Positions 43,842-52,439 of a stretch of DNA of 64,000 nt are shown piece by piece; within the stretch, counting starts at the first letter, position 1; each line of letters opens with the position of its first letter. Both the position numbers and the translations under genes were made by a program. The stretch is from an uncultured Eubacterium sp. GTDB lineage: Bacteria; Bacillota; Clostridia; Lachnospirales; Lachnospiraceae. The notes beneath the pieces were generated by a model that was given only the letters and a program-made list of their open reading frames with translations, was not told the DNA's origin and ran no database searches. The stretch spans positions 19,737-83,736 of the forward strand of contig CAJTRZ010000011.1 in assembly GCA_910578975.1 (NCBI GenBank), read 5' to 3'.

Positions 43842-44044
43842 TATGCATTTCCGCAATCATATATTCTCTTTAAATATACTCTTTTAAATTCCCAAAGTTT
43901 TCTCTGTGCAACATCCAAGTCACTTCCATCTTTCATGTACACAATCAAATTCTCTAACCTCTCAACCTCATCTAAGTTCACAATAAAAGACTTGTGACAC
44001 CTGAAAAACCATTTATCACACAACTCCTTTTCAAACTCTTTCAT
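43841..44044 (-). CDS. C-terminal LytTR fragment of split response regulator
   Basis: A 67-residue frame containing the second half of a LytTR DNA-binding domain: KWFFRCHKSFIVNLDEVERLENLIVYMKDG and DVAQRKLWEFKRVYLKRIYD. Its ATG overlaps the stop of the upstream frame as ATGA, which could allow re-initiation. In intact AgrA-like regulators this sequence continues directly from the first frame, so a single-base loss is the simplest explanation. The fragment alone lacks the first strands of LytTR and probably cannot bind DNA unless the halves reassociate. Confidence 0.7.
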   Translation of the reverse strand: MKEFEKELCDKWFFRCHKSFIVNLDEVERLENLIVYMKDGSDLDVAQRKLWEFKRVYLKRIYDCGNA

Positions 44045-44541
44045 GCTGGTATTACACCTTTTATTTCATGCTTCATGTGAACAATGACATTGTGACTGGC
44101 TCCTTCCACATAACTAATATCTTTTAATGTAATTTCCCGTACTCCTTCTCCAACAATATTTACTTTAATTCTCTTATTTCTTTCTAAAAGAGTTTCTGCA
44201 GATTCTAATGCTTCGATGATTAACTCTTCCATCCTTTCTTTGTTAATATATCTAAAAGCATTTACTAAATATCCTCTATCACACATTTCAGTATGTGTTG
44301 TAAGAATCATGTATACACTTTCCGGATATCTCTTCCTTGCCTTCTTTATCGTTTCAAAGCCATCTATGCCATTCATCTCTATATCAATAAAAGAGATATC
44401 GTACTCGATTTCACTTTCCAGATACTCTTCACCACTTTCATAAAAGTCTATATTAATAATCTCATTTCTATAATAATTTATAATACAACTCTTTGCCCTG
44501 TCGCGATATAACTGTAAATCATCTACTACTGCAATTTTCAA
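44041..44541 (-). CDS. receiver and partial LytTR part of split response regulator
   Basis: A 166-residue product: receiver domain (1-120) with MKIAVVDDLQLYR, phospho-acceptor in ISFIDIEMNGIDG, and the Thr/Ser in ILTTHTEM, followed by only the first LytTR strands (RIKVNIVGEGVREITLKDISYVEGASHNVIVHM) before GVIPA and a stop. The rest of LytTR is in the next frame. It overlaps the kinase gene by 4 bp (ATGA). An intact AgrA-like regulator would be about 235 residues. No homopolymer lies at the break, so slippage is unlikely to repair it. Confidence 0.75.
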   Translation of the reverse strand: MKIAVVDDLQLYRDRAKSCIINYYRNEIINIDFYESGEEYLESEIEYDISFIDIEMNGIDGFETIKKARKRYPESVYMILTTHTEMCDRGYLVNAFRYINKERMEELIIEALESAETLLERNKRIKVNIVGEGVREITLKDISYVEGASHNVIVHMKHEIKGVIPA

Positions 44542-45836
44542 CTCTCTACCTCCTGATTCGCGAGCATCACCGTAACAGAGTAAATGTTTTTCTCAATGTC
44601 AATATCTATCATTCCATGATTCCGCATGACAGCATCTTTTATATTTTCTACTCCGAATCCATGATACTCTATATCTTTTTTCGTCGTTATGATTTTACTA
44701 TGACGGAATTGCCCTTCGTCTTTGAATGTATTCTTTGTTATAATGATAATACTTTCTTTTGTATATCTACATTCCATAGAAATTCTTTTTTCTACAGACT
44801 TTTCTGCAGCCTCTAATGCGTTGCTTAATAGATTAGAGAATATCGTACATAAATCATATGCTGAAATCTTACAGATTTTCGGAAACATTCCTTTTATCTC
44901 AATGTTAATGCCTTTTTGTGCGGCCTCAGAATAGTATTTATTCACAATCGCATCTACGATACCATTATTTACTGTAATAACATTTCCAAAACTGTCTATT
45001 TTAATATTGATATCTTTCATGTATTCATCAAAGTTCGAATACATATCATTCTTTGCCATACTAGACAAAACCTGCATATGACTTTTAATATCATGCCGAA
45101 ACTTCTTTGTATCTTTTTCTCTCTGTTCCAAATATTTGTAATGCTTTATTTGTTCATTCAAATATTTCCCTGTCATTTCTTCTTTTTCCTTGTATGTATC
45201 TCTAGAAATAATTAATAAAATAACAGCAGCTAACTGTATGAAAATTCCAATGATTGTAATTAAAAATAAACTTAAGAATAATACTTTGTGACTTCCTTTA
45301 TAATCATCGACCAATATTGTTCCTAAACTCATAATAACAAAGGCATCTGCTGTAGCAAGAATTGTAAATAAAAATAATTTTAAAAATCCAATATTTTTAA
45401 TTCCAATCTTATATTTTCTTTTATATATTTGACCTATCAATAACATGAAAAGCAATGAAACGGCTGAAGCCGTCAATTCTCCCACCCGTTCATTAGAATA
45501 TTTTAACATATCAAATAATACAGTTACCATTTCCGTGAACAACAAATCCAGCATTGACGTCAAAAATATTATCCAAATACCAGAAATAATTAATTCATAT
45601 ATTTTCTCATCATAAATCAAGCAGATATATAAACATAATGCCATGAAAAAAGAAGCAAATGTAATCATGTCATTATTATAAATATGCAATAACAATGAGA
45701 AAATAAGCATTACAACTGTAGAAACAACAGTTATATATTTTCTTTTTCTCTTTCGAAACATAAATATTAAATCACATAAAATAATAATTTTTAACAAATG
45801 CAATGCATCTGTTAATACATACATAATCCGCTCCAT
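44538..45836 (-). CDS. AgrC-like GHKL sensor histidine kinase
   Basis: A 432-residue kinase starting at ATG 45836 (GGAGGAA upstream). Six or seven transmembrane helices (about 10-215) are followed by a coiled linker, the phospho-acceptor helix KKFRHDIKSHMQVL, N-box NLLSNALEAAE and G-box HGFGVENIK, typical of GHKL/AgrC kinases that sense peptides. Its ligand is unknown; no agrB/agrD-type genes occur in the window. Its ribosome binding site lies in a long hairpin with 45881-45900. The response regulator gene follows with a 4-bp overlap. Confidence 0.9.
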   Translation of the reverse strand: MERIMYVLTDALHLLKIIILCDLIFMFRKRKRKYITVVSTVVMLIFSLLLHIYNNDMITFASFFMALCLYICLIYDEKIYELIISGIWIIFLTSMLDLLFTEMVTVLFDMLKYSNERVGELTASAVSLLFMLLIGQIYKRKYKIGIKNIGFLKLFLFTILATADAFVIMSLGTILVDDYKGSHKVLFLSLFLITIIGIFIQLAAVILLIISRDTYKEKEEMTGKYLNEQIKHYKYLEQREKDTKKFRHDIKSHMQVLSSMAKNDMYSNFDEYMKDINIKIDSFGNVITVNNGIVDAIVNKYYSEAAQKGINIEIKGMFPKICKISAYDLCTIFSNLLSNALEAAEKSVEKRISMECRYTKESIIIITKNTFKDEGQFRHSKIITTKKDIEYHGFGVENIKDAVMRNHGMIDIDIEKNIYSVTVMLANQEVES

Positions 45837-45840
45837 AAAA

Positions 45841-45900
45841 TTCCTCCGTAATCCCAACTATTAATATAATTATAACAAAAAATTGGGAAATACGGAAGAA
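45841..45900 (-). promoter_or_regulatory. hairpin masking the kinase RBS, with a promoter in its loop
   Basis: On the minus strand the segment 45900-45883 can pair with 45857-45841 over about 16 bp, covering the GGAGG of the kinase gene. A TATAAT box (45874-45869) lies in the loop, so a transcript from it would lack the 5' arm. Confidence 0.5.
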
Positions 45901-46033
45901 TTTAACATTTTACTTGCTTTATCGACAACTAAAACCAACGTCTCATAAAGTGCCAAAAACTATTAAACAACACATAATCCTTTCCGTATATACTTATGTA
46001 TTGTCCGGACAAGGATTAGCATAATTTATTTAA

Positions 46034-46088
46034 TTTTTTTGTAAATACAATCTGCACGAACGATAGTGATTTCTGCGTAAACGATAGT
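46034..46088 (-). promoter_or_regulatory. LytTR operator and promoter for the kinase/regulator operon
   Basis: Two ACTATCGTT units (46088-46080 and 46067-46059, minus strand) with a 21-bp period are followed after 13 bases by TTTACA (46045-46040) and a TATGCT box. Downstream in the leader is the perfect palindrome TTGTCCGGACAA (46001-46012), inside a larger AATCCTT/AAGGATT repeat. Confidence 0.7.
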
Positions 46089-46099
46089 AAATTTATTAA

Positions 46100-46138
46100 A
46101 AAAACACAACATTTATATAAAATACAAACGTTGTGCTA
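46100..46138 (-). terminator. terminator of mutY
   Basis: A CACAAC...GTTGTG stem with additional TTT/AAA pairs, followed by T7 on the minus strand. Confidence 0.75.
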
Positions 46139-46257
46139 ATGTTATTTTTATTTAATAAAAACATACTCACTATCAGATGATTGTTCTAAACCATACTTAT
46201 AATCTAACCTGTCAAACTTCTCTAACCTCTCATAATTCTTCCCCTAGTTCTTTTTTA

Positions 46258-47331
46258 TTATAAACATTTTCGAAATGCAGTCGGCAATGGTACTGTGTTG
46301 TTCAACTCTTCTTTTGAAACCCATTTAAAAGAATCATTCATTTCTTTGCAGACAATATGGTAACAGTTCATTTGCCATTCCAAATGCGTAAAAATATGTT
46401 TTGTGTTTTTATGCTTCTCTATCTGAATTATTTCAATCCCCTGTTGTTCTAACCACTTACCAATCTCTTCTTCAGTCAACTTCCTATCTATATTAGGAAA
46501 TTCCCATAAACCGGCTAAAAGCCCCTGTTCGCCTCTTTGCCTTACAGCAATTTTGTCTCCCGCCGATATAATAAGTACTGTTTTATTTATCTTTTTGCGC
46601 TGTGGTTTCATTTGTTTTACAGGATACTTGTGCCATGTATTATTTTTGTATGCACTACATCCACTCTTCAATGGGCACTCTTCACATTTTGGTTCTCCGT
46701 TTGGAACACAGACAGTAGCTCCTAGTTCCATTAAACTTTGTGTAAATTCACTGCAATAACCTATTGGGTAAATCTCTTCCAGCCTTTCACCAATCTGTTT
46801 CTTAAATTTTTCATTTTTAATATCTGCATTATTTTCTTCTAATCTGGTTATTACACGAAGCACATTTCCATCGACTGCGGAACAAGGCTGTCCAAATGCA
46901 ATTGAACTGATAGCCCCTGCTGTATATTTTCCAATCCCCGGAAGTTTCAATATCTCCGAATACTCCCCAGGAAACTTTCCTCTGTACTGTTCACACATAA
47001 CCTCTGCCGCTTTTTTTAGATTTCTTGCCCGAGAGTAATATCCTAATCCTTCCCACAATTTCATAACCTTTTCTTCTGGTGCCTCTGCCAGTGTTGCAAT
47101 ATTCGGGAAGTTCTCCATAAATCTCTGATAATAAGATATTACTGCCTCAACTCTGGTCTGCTGCAACATTATTTCTGAAACCCATACACGATATGGATCA
47201 CTGTTTTCTCTCCATGGAAGTACCCTTGCCTGCTCCTCGTACCATTGAAGCAATGGATCTACGATCCACTGTAGTGATTTTTTATCTTCCTTTATATTTA
47301 ACATATCTTTATCATTCATATCTTTTTTCAT
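46258..47331 (-). CDS. mutY: A/G-specific adenine glycosylase
   Basis: A 357-residue DNA repair enzyme. Catalytic region LPWRENSDPYRVWVSEIMLQQTRV (first Glu), helix-hairpin-helix LPGIGKYTAGAI, catalytic Asp in SAVDGNVLRV, the [4Fe-4S] cluster C-x6-C-x2-C-x5-C in CVPNGEPKCEECPLKSGC, and a C-terminal NUDIX-like 8-oxoG recognition domain. It removes A opposite 8-oxoG. The chosen ATG at 47331 overlaps the upstream GrpB gene by 20 bp; other in-frame ATGs (47409, 47319) are possible. Confidence 0.95.
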   Translation of the reverse strand: MKKDMNDKDMLNIKEDKKSLQWIVDPLLQWYEEQARVLPWRENSDPYRVWVSEIMLQQTRVEAVISYYQRFMENFPNIATLAEAPEEKVMKLWEGLGYYSRARNLKKAAEVMCEQYRGKFPGEYSEILKLPGIGKYTAGAISSIAFGQPCSAVDGNVLRVITRLEENNADIKNEKFKKQIGERLEEIYPIGYCSEFTQSLMELGATVCVPNGEPKCEECPLKSGCSAYKNNTWHKYPVKQMKPQRKKINKTVLIISAGDKIAVRQRGEQGLLAGLWEFPNIDRKLTEEEIGKWLEQQGIEIIQIEKHKNTKHIFTHLEWQMNCYHIVCKEMNDSFKWVSKEELNNTVPLPTAFRKCL

Positions 47332-47932
47332 ACTTTCTCTTTGCTTCTTCCGTATATTTTTTAATAAATTCTGTTTTTGCATTTGTATAACCATCTCGAT
47401 TATGCTCATACTTCTTCCATAGCTTCAATTTCAACTCTTCATACTGTCTTGCTACATCGTAATATTCTTTTAAATAATCTCTAAAATATAATTCATCATT
47501 ATCTCCTGCATATCTCAAATGTAGATGAAACACTCTCTCTGCAAAACCATTTTCAGTATAACCTTTATTAAAAGACATTCTATTCGTAGTCTGACTCATA
47601 CAAATATAGTCATTACAAACTAATTGTTTCTTTATTTCTTCCATATCGTATACTTCCGGTATTTCCACCAAAATATCAATAATAGGTTTTGCCCAAATTG
47701 TATCAACAGCAGTACTTCCAATATGGCTGATTTTGTACGTTATATCTGATTTTAATATCTTTTCTATATTGTCTTTCTCATCACAAAACCATTTTTTCCA
47801 GTAGACCTGATGCTCTGTAAGAGATATTGGAAAAAGTTCCCACAGTTCCTTCATACTCATTTCTGATAAACCTTTTCTTTTCTCAGAACAAACTCTCTTC
47901 TCCATTTCATCATATTTTTTTATGTATCCCAC
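47312..47932 (-). CDS. GrpB family protein (UPF0157)
   Basis: A 206-residue nucleotidyltransferase-fold protein. The diagnostic ISHIGSTAVDTIWAKPIIDILVEI segment, and RVFHLHLRYAGDNDELYFRDYL near residue 135, match GrpB/UPF0157. Members relate to CoaE-associated domains and DNA polymerase beta-like folds, but most have no known substrate. It overlaps mutY by 20 bp and begins 2 bp after the MmcQ-like gene, so these are co-transcribed. Confidence 0.92.
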   Translation of the reverse strand: MGYIKKYDEMEKRVCSEKRKGLSEMSMKELWELFPISLTEHQVYWKKWFCDEKDNIEKILKSDITYKISHIGSTAVDTIWAKPIIDILVEIPEVYDMEEIKKQLVCNDYICMSQTTNRMSFNKGYTENGFAERVFHLHLRYAGDNDELYFRDYLKEYYDVARQYEELKLKLWKKYEHNRDGYTNAKTEFIKKYTEEAKRKYEKRYE

Positions 47933-47934
47933 TC

Positions 47935-48297
47935 TTATTCCCCCAAAATTTCACGTTGTTTTTTCTTGCTAAATCCAACCAGAATCAACTCATAGGATTC
48001 ATCTAATAAATGTTTCATCAAATCATCCGGTACTACACCATCCGGATTTATAGAATTCCAATGAACTTTATTTGAGTAATATCCCGGAATGATATCCTCA
48101 TACTGTTCACGCAGGTAAATACTTTCCTGCGGGTCTGTCTTTACGTTAATATAATATGGTTTATCTTCATCGTCGAGACAAATTGCTACAAACATCTTAT
48201 CTTCAATACAGTATCTTATCCAGTTCCAATCTGCCTGAAGATTTTTTGTAACCCCTTTTTTCTCTAATAAATAATCATCTATCCAATTGTATTTCAT
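47935..48297 (-). CDS. MmcQ/YjbR family protein
   Basis: A 120-residue protein of the MmcQ/YjbR (CyaY-like double-stranded DNA-binding) fold. Recognisable segments are DWNWIRYCIEDKMFVAICLDD, INVKTDPQESIYLREQYEDIIPGYYSNKVHWNSI and the C-terminal LLDESYELILVGFSKK. Role uncertain. It is the first gene of a short MmcQ-GrpB-mutY run. Confidence 0.92.
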   Translation of the reverse strand: MKYNWIDDYLLEKKGVTKNLQADWNWIRYCIEDKMFVAICLDDEDKPYYINVKTDPQESIYLREQYEDIIPGYYSNKVHWNSINPDGVVPDDLMKHLLDESYELILVGFSKKKQREILGE

Positions 48298-48392
48298 AAA
48301 TTCATCTCCTTTTCATATATTACTTATCATATGCCATTGAAAATTTACCCCCTATCATATCTTTTACCACTAACATCGCTTTAATATTGTCT

Positions 48393-48875
48393 CTAATCCA
48401 AAGTTCTTATAACCTTCCATGCTTCAATTAACCTTTCTAAGTTCCATGCCGCATTTGCCGGACTGGTAGACGGCAGGCATATTGCTTCTATATTTGTTTG
48501 TTGTTTTGTATACTTGTTATACAGCGAAAACGCTTTCTTCCCATTTACAAAGATATGTTTTATATCTGCTGTGTTAAGTATTTCCATCAAATCATTTACT
48601 ATTACATCTTTGATACTGCTGTCTGAGGAACCTGTAATCTCACAGGAATGAATTACATCCCATACTGCAATTTTATTTCTCAATAAAAATTTCTTCTTCT
48701 CCTGAATTGTATGTGGTGTACTCTCATTAAATACTGCTGATGTTACTTTCCAGAATCTATTTTGGGGGTGTCCATAAAAAAAGCCTTCTTCTCTTGATTT
48801 CACGGATGGAAAGCTTCCAAGAATCAGAATCTCAGATTTTTTATTATATATTGGTTCTATTGGATGTATTATCAT
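48393..48875 (-). CDS. DNA-deoxyinosine (hypoxanthine) glycosylase
   Basis: A 160-residue family 6 member of the uracil-DNA glycosylase superfamily. The first motif is ILGSFPSVKSREEGFFYGHPQNRFWKV, with the catalytic-loop GSFPS and stacking residues, and the C-terminal loop is LPSTSPANAAW. It should excise hypoxanthine from deaminated adenine. It lies 30 bp after the MGMT-like gene on the same strand. Confidence 0.9.
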   Translation of the reverse strand: MIIHPIEPIYNKKSEILILGSFPSVKSREEGFFYGHPQNRFWKVTSAVFNESTPHTIQEKKKFLLRNKIAVWDVIHSCEITGSSDSSIKDVIVNDLMEILNTADIKHIFVNGKKAFSLYNKYTKQQTNIEAICLPSTSPANAAWNLERLIEAWKVIRTLD

Positions 48876-48905
48876 AATGTTTCCTTTCTATTATCATTTA
48901 ATTTT

Positions 48906-49226
48906 TTAATCTATCCATGGTGTTTCCCATTGGAATTCTGACATTATAACATGTCCGTCCTCAAAACATACACCTTCTGCCTTGAGTAATTCTATCTGTC
49001 TGTTTCCACCACCAAAGGCAAATGCCTCTGATACATTTCCCTCTTTGGTAACAACTCTATAACATGGTATGCCATCCGGATCGGGATTTACATGAAGTGC
49101 ATATCCAACCACTCTTGCCCATCTTTTGTTTCCTGCAAGTACTGCAACTTGTCCATACGTTGCAACCCTTCCTTTAGGAATTTGTTTTACAACATCATAA
49201 ATTCTCTCAAAAGTATTCTTTTCCAT
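48906..49226 (-). CDS. MGMT-family DNA-binding protein
   Basis: A 106-residue protein comprising only the DNA-binding half of O6-alkylguanine-DNA alkyltransferases: VKQIPKGRVATYGQVAVLAGN (HTH) and the active-site region GIPCYRVV. The acceptor Cys is present but the canonical PCHR is PCYR, so alkyl transfer cannot be assumed; alkyltransferase-like proteins instead flag lesions for excision repair. It is the first gene of a DNA repair group continuing to mutY. Confidence 0.9.
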   Translation of the reverse strand: MEKNTFERIYDVVKQIPKGRVATYGQVAVLAGNKRWARVVGYALHVNPDPDGIPCYRVVTKEGNVSEAFAFGGGNRQIELLKAEGVCFEDGHVIMSEFQWETPWID

Positions 49227-49271
49227 TGGTGTTTACTCCTTAAAATGTGTCTATCTTTATTCTACCACAAC

Positions 49272-49315
49272 AAAAAAGGTAATGAAACATAAACCTCCAG
49301 TTGCTTCATTACCTT
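49272..49315 (-). terminator. terminator of the YyaL gene
   Basis: AAGGTAATGAA/TTCATTACCTT stem with T6 on the minus strand, 39 bp after the stop; flanking A-run makes it potentially bidirectional. Confidence 0.8.
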
Positions 49316-49353
49316 AAAAATCCGTTAATCATATTTTATTATCTACTATTAGA

Positions 49354-51312
49354 TTATTCCATGAATGACATAAATTTATTGTCCAATTCATTTACCGGTG
49401 GCTGACAAGTACGCCCACGACAAATATAGAACGTCGTTTTATCATTTTTCAGCGGATATTCTTTTGTCGGATCTTTCACAACATATACCACACTATTCAG
49501 AGGAATTCTCCATGACAAATTGACTAAATCCTGTCTATCTTTTACTACAATCGTTATCTTCTCCTGTGGCTCAATGTAATCTGATAAAGCTATAAGAAAC
49601 ATTGCATATCCCGTAGGATAATGTTCAGCCTCAGCACTCATAAACTTAATCTGGCATTCTGCCAATTCACCATACTTTTTCTCACCTGTGATAAGATATA
49701 ATCGTACAAGATTATATGCCATTGCCGAATTTCCACTAAAGACGGCACCATCGTATGTTTCCTTTGGACGCAAAATCAGTTGTTCATTTTCTGTTCCATA
49801 GAGAAAAAAGCCACCTCGCTCATTATCATAAAAGTCAGAAATTACCTTATTACAGAATCGCCTTGCTTTTTCAAGATAAATGCTCTCCAAAGTTGCTTCA
49901 TATAAAGTCAACAATGCAAAAATCTCATTTGCATAGTCATCTAATAAACCTTTTCCATTATGCTGTCCCTCTCGCCAGCTGATATATAATGTATTTCCTT
50001 CACATAAATTCTTTTGAATAAATTCCTGTGCTTTTACTGCCACATTCAGATAAATTTCCTTTCTACTGACACGATACAAATGGCACATTGCTGCAATCAT
50101 AAGTGTATTCCATGATGTCAATATTTTATCGTCTAAGTGCAGTGAATATCGTTTTTTGCGATATTCATAAACTTCGGGCAGAAAAGCATCAAATTCTTTT
50201 CCTACAAATTCACTTTTTAAAAGATTTGGAATATTTTTTTCCTCAAAATTTCCTCTATCAGTAATGTCAAAATATTGATTAAACTCTTTTCCCTTCTTTT
50301 CTCCAAGAAGTCCCATGATTTCATCCGGCTCCAACAGATAGTATTTCCCCTCTACTCCTTCGCTATCTGCATCTTGTGCACTATAAAATCCCCCCTCAGG
50401 AGAAGTCATCTCACGCAATATATATGCAGCAGTCTTTTCTGCAACATCACAATAGATTTGCTTTTGAGTAATTTGGTATGCCCTGCAATATGCAAGAATC
50501 AAGAGCGCATTATCATACAACATTTTTTCAAAATGCGGCACCAGAAAATAGCGGTCCGTAGAATACCTGCTAAAACCACCACCAATATGATCAAACATTC
50601 CTCCCCTATACATTTGCAGCAATGTCTTTTCCACCATCTTCAACGCATCTTCATTTTCATTCTTTTCATAGTACTGCATTAAAAACAACAGATTATGAGG
50701 TGCAGGAAATTTGGGGGCTTCTCCAAATCCTCCAAATTTATAATCAAATATACTTTTGTAAATCTCAAAAGCAGAATCCATAAGCTGCATATTCATGCTA
50801 TCTCCAACTTTTGTTTTCTGATTTAAAAACGTAATGATTTCATTTGCGGATTCCGACAACTTTTCTCGATCTGCTTTCCATTGTTCATAAACAGCCAAAA
50901 GCAGTTCTTTTAATCCTATTTGTCCATATCTGGCTGTTTTCGGAAAATAAGTTCCGGCAAAAAAAGGCTTCTGTTCCGGTGTCATAATAATCGTTGTAGG
51001 CCAGCCTCCACTTCCTGTAAACGCCTGACATACTGACATATATATACTGTCAATGTCCGGACGTTCCTCCTTGTCTACCTTAATTGCTATATAATATTGA
51101 TTTAAAATCTCTGCAATTTCTTTATCTTCGAAACTCTCATGAGCCATCACATGGCACCAATGGCATGTACTATAGCCAATACTCAAAAATACAGGCTTGT
51201 CCTCTGCCCTTGCACGCTCAAAAGCTTCTTCACACCATGGATACCAGTTTACCGGATTATCTGCGTGTTGTAATAAATATGGACTTGTTTGATTTTTTAA
51301 ATAATTTTTCAT
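49354..51312 (-). CDS. thioredoxin-domain protein of the YyaL/SSP411 family
   Basis: A 652-residue protein starting at ATG 51312 (GAGGGG upstream). Residues about 1-165 are a thioredoxin-like domain ([18 protein letters not shown], then [14 protein letters not shown] with CHWC as the redox-like motif). The remainder is an (alpha/alpha)-barrel resembling N-acylglucosamine epimerase, with [19 protein letters not shown] and [14 protein letters not shown]. The family is widely conserved but functionally unresolved. Length is normal. Monocistronic. Confidence 0.93.
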   Translation of the reverse strand: MKNYLKNQTSPYLLQHADNPVNWYPWCEEAFERARAEDKPVFLSIGYSTCHWCHVMAHESFEDKEIAEILNQYYIAIKVDKEERPDIDSIYMSVCQAFTGSGGWPTTIIMTPEQKPFFAGTYFPKTARYGQIGLKELLLAVYEQWKADREKLSESANEIITFLNQKTKVGDSMNMQLMDSAFEIYKSIFDYKFGGFGEAPKFPAPHNLLFLMQYYEKNENEDALKMVEKTLLQMYRGGMFDHIGGGFSRYSTDRYFLVPHFEKMLYDNALLILAYCRAYQITQKQIYCDVAEKTAAYILREMTSPEGGFYSAQDADSEGVEGKYYLLEPDEIMGLLGEKKGKEFNQYFDITDRGNFEEKNIPNLLKSEFVGKEFDAFLPEVYEYRKKRYSLHLDDKILTSWNTLMIAAMCHLYRVSRKEIYLNVAVKAQEFIQKNLCEGNTLYISWREGQHNGKGLLDDYANEIFALLTLYEATLESIYLEKARRFCNKVISDFYDNERGGFFLYGTENEQLILRPKETYDGAVFSGNSAMAYNLVRLYLITGEKKYGELAECQIKFMSAEAEHYPTGYAMFLIALSDYIEPQEKITIVVKDRQDLVNLSWRIPLNSVVYVVKDPTKEYPLKNDKTTFYICRGRTCQPPVNELDNKFMSFME

Positions 51313-51420
51313 ACTTCCCCTCATCGACATCTGCTTCGCAGATGAATTTTACTCATATATACGTGTTCTGTTCATAAAAATATTAATATAAATTATTATG
51401 CTATGTTTTTTACAGATTAT

Positions 51421-51512
51421 AAAAGAAAAAAGAGTTCACTTGCGAACTCTCTCTCGAGGCGCAGGATTGTAAGAACAAATGTATTTCCACGCCTCTGCGC
51501 TCCATAACAGAA
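51421..51512 (-). ncRNA. candidate structured RNA with terminator
   Basis: A GC-rich block in A+T-rich DNA ends with a strong terminator (AGAGTTC/GAACTCT, 51431-51450, then T5CT4 on the minus strand). Upstream, GAGGCG (51456-51461) can pair with CGCCTC (51490-51495), or GCGCAG (51459-51464) with CTGCGC (51495-51500); the two pairings exclude each other. No upstream gene requires this terminator because the XRE copy has its own. A 32-codon ORF spans it but lacks a ribosome binding site. Confidence 0.45.
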
Positions 51513-51556
51513 CGTTTTTATTATATAGGAAATTCAGAAGGATTTTCTATATAATA

Positions 51557-51595
51557 AAAAATACCAGTGTGAAACTTCACAATCGGTATTATAAT
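51557..51595 (-). terminator. degenerate terminator of XRE cassette copy 2
   Basis: An AATACC(A)GTGTGA/TCACA(A)TCGGTATT hairpin corresponds in position and sequence to the terminator of copy 1 at 16747-16784. Confidence 0.6.
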
Positions 51596-51624
51596 ATTTT
51601 CAATAAATTATCCTTATATATAAA

Positions 51625-51855
51625 TTAATCTTCCTCACAATATTCAAAACATTCATCCTGAAAGAAATCCATCAGACTCATTTCAAATCCATTGCAGATT
51701 TTATTCAATGTAGAAACGGTAGGATTTGTTCCATTTATAATATTCATTAATGTTGATTTTGGAATAGCAGAACGATATGCCAGGGCATAGTAAGACATTC
51801 TTTTTTCGAAACATAAATCATTAATTCTTTTAATAACTGCTTCGCTAGAATTCAT
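51625..51855 (-). CDS. small XRE/Cro-type regulator, copy 2
   Basis: A 76-residue HTH protein nearly identical to the product of 16804-17034; differences are conservative, for example IND for IKD, IINGTNPTV for IMNGTNPTI, and EYCEED at the end. Promoter architecture is also shared: two ATATATAGT-CCT/ACT elements 48 bp apart, the nearer abutting the GGGAGGGG ribosome binding site. It lies just downstream of the LytTR/DUF3021 operon. Both copies could bind each other's operators. Confidence 0.85.
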   Translation of the reverse strand: MNSSEAVIKRINDLCFEKRMSYYALAYRSAIPKSTLMNIINGTNPTVSTLNKICNGFEMSLMDFFQDECFEYCEED

Positions 51856-51867
51856 TATACCCCTCCC

Positions 51868-51928
51868 ATATATAGTCCTAACATAATTTTACTAACAAAT
51901 TTCAGCATTTAGGGCTATATATAGTACT
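51868..51928 (-). promoter_or_regulatory. tandem operator-like repeats upstream of XRE copy 2
   Basis: CATATATAGTCCT (51868-51880) and TATATATAGTACT (51916-51928) mirror the two elements before copy 1. The first adjoins the ribosome binding site. Confidence 0.55.
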
Positions 51929-51977
51929 TATTGGGCTATTATTTACAAAAAAATAAATTTATTACACACCCCCCTTT

Positions 51978-52439
51978 TTATTGTTCTGCCAAACACAAAT
52001 TAATCTTCTCAATATTTTTCTTAGTAATACGATATCCTACAATAGACATAATGATATAAGTAACAACGAAACCGCATATTGTTCCAATCAACGCCTGCGG
52101 ATACTTATGAAGCTGCCAGACTAAAGTAACAATCGGCACCCACACCATACTTGTTACAATGAAATACAAAATATTTTGCACAATAAACCCCAGCCTGTCT
52201 TTCTCATATATAATCGCTGCTAGCGAAAAAGCTACACCGATAATTCCATACAACAAAATATTAACCTCTACAGCAATGCTTTCCGACGGAAATAAAGCAA
52301 CAAACTCTGGTGATAAAGGAAGAAAATCTTTACTACCTGTTACCGTTCGTACTACAAACTCAATCAAAAAATTCGTTATGTTTCCACATACAGCAGAAAC
52401 CGCAAAACTAAAGATACATCTATATAAAATCTCTTTCAT
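51978..52439 (-). CDS. DUF3021 membrane protein
   Basis: A 153-residue protein with four transmembrane helices and a positively charged end, matching DUF3021. These are almost always encoded with a stand-alone LytTR regulator, as here, where the genes overlap by 4 bp (ATGA). DUF3021 proteins are thought to control the LytTR partner at the membrane, as in the LytTR regulatory systems of streptococci. Last gene of the ABC/LytTR operon. Confidence 0.85.
   Translation of the reverse strand: MKEILYRCIFSFAVSAVCGNITNFLIEFVVRTVTGSKDFLPLSPEFVALFPSESIAVEVNILLYGIIGVAFSLAAIIYEKDRLGFIVQNILYFIVTSMVWVPIVTLVWQLHKYPQALIGTICGFVVTYIIMSIVGYRITKKNIEKINLCLAEQ

Noticed and set aside
43841..45836. Complete agr quorum-sensing system
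   Set aside because: No AgrB-type protease or AgrD-type precursor could be found on either side; only the kinase, split regulator and operators are present.
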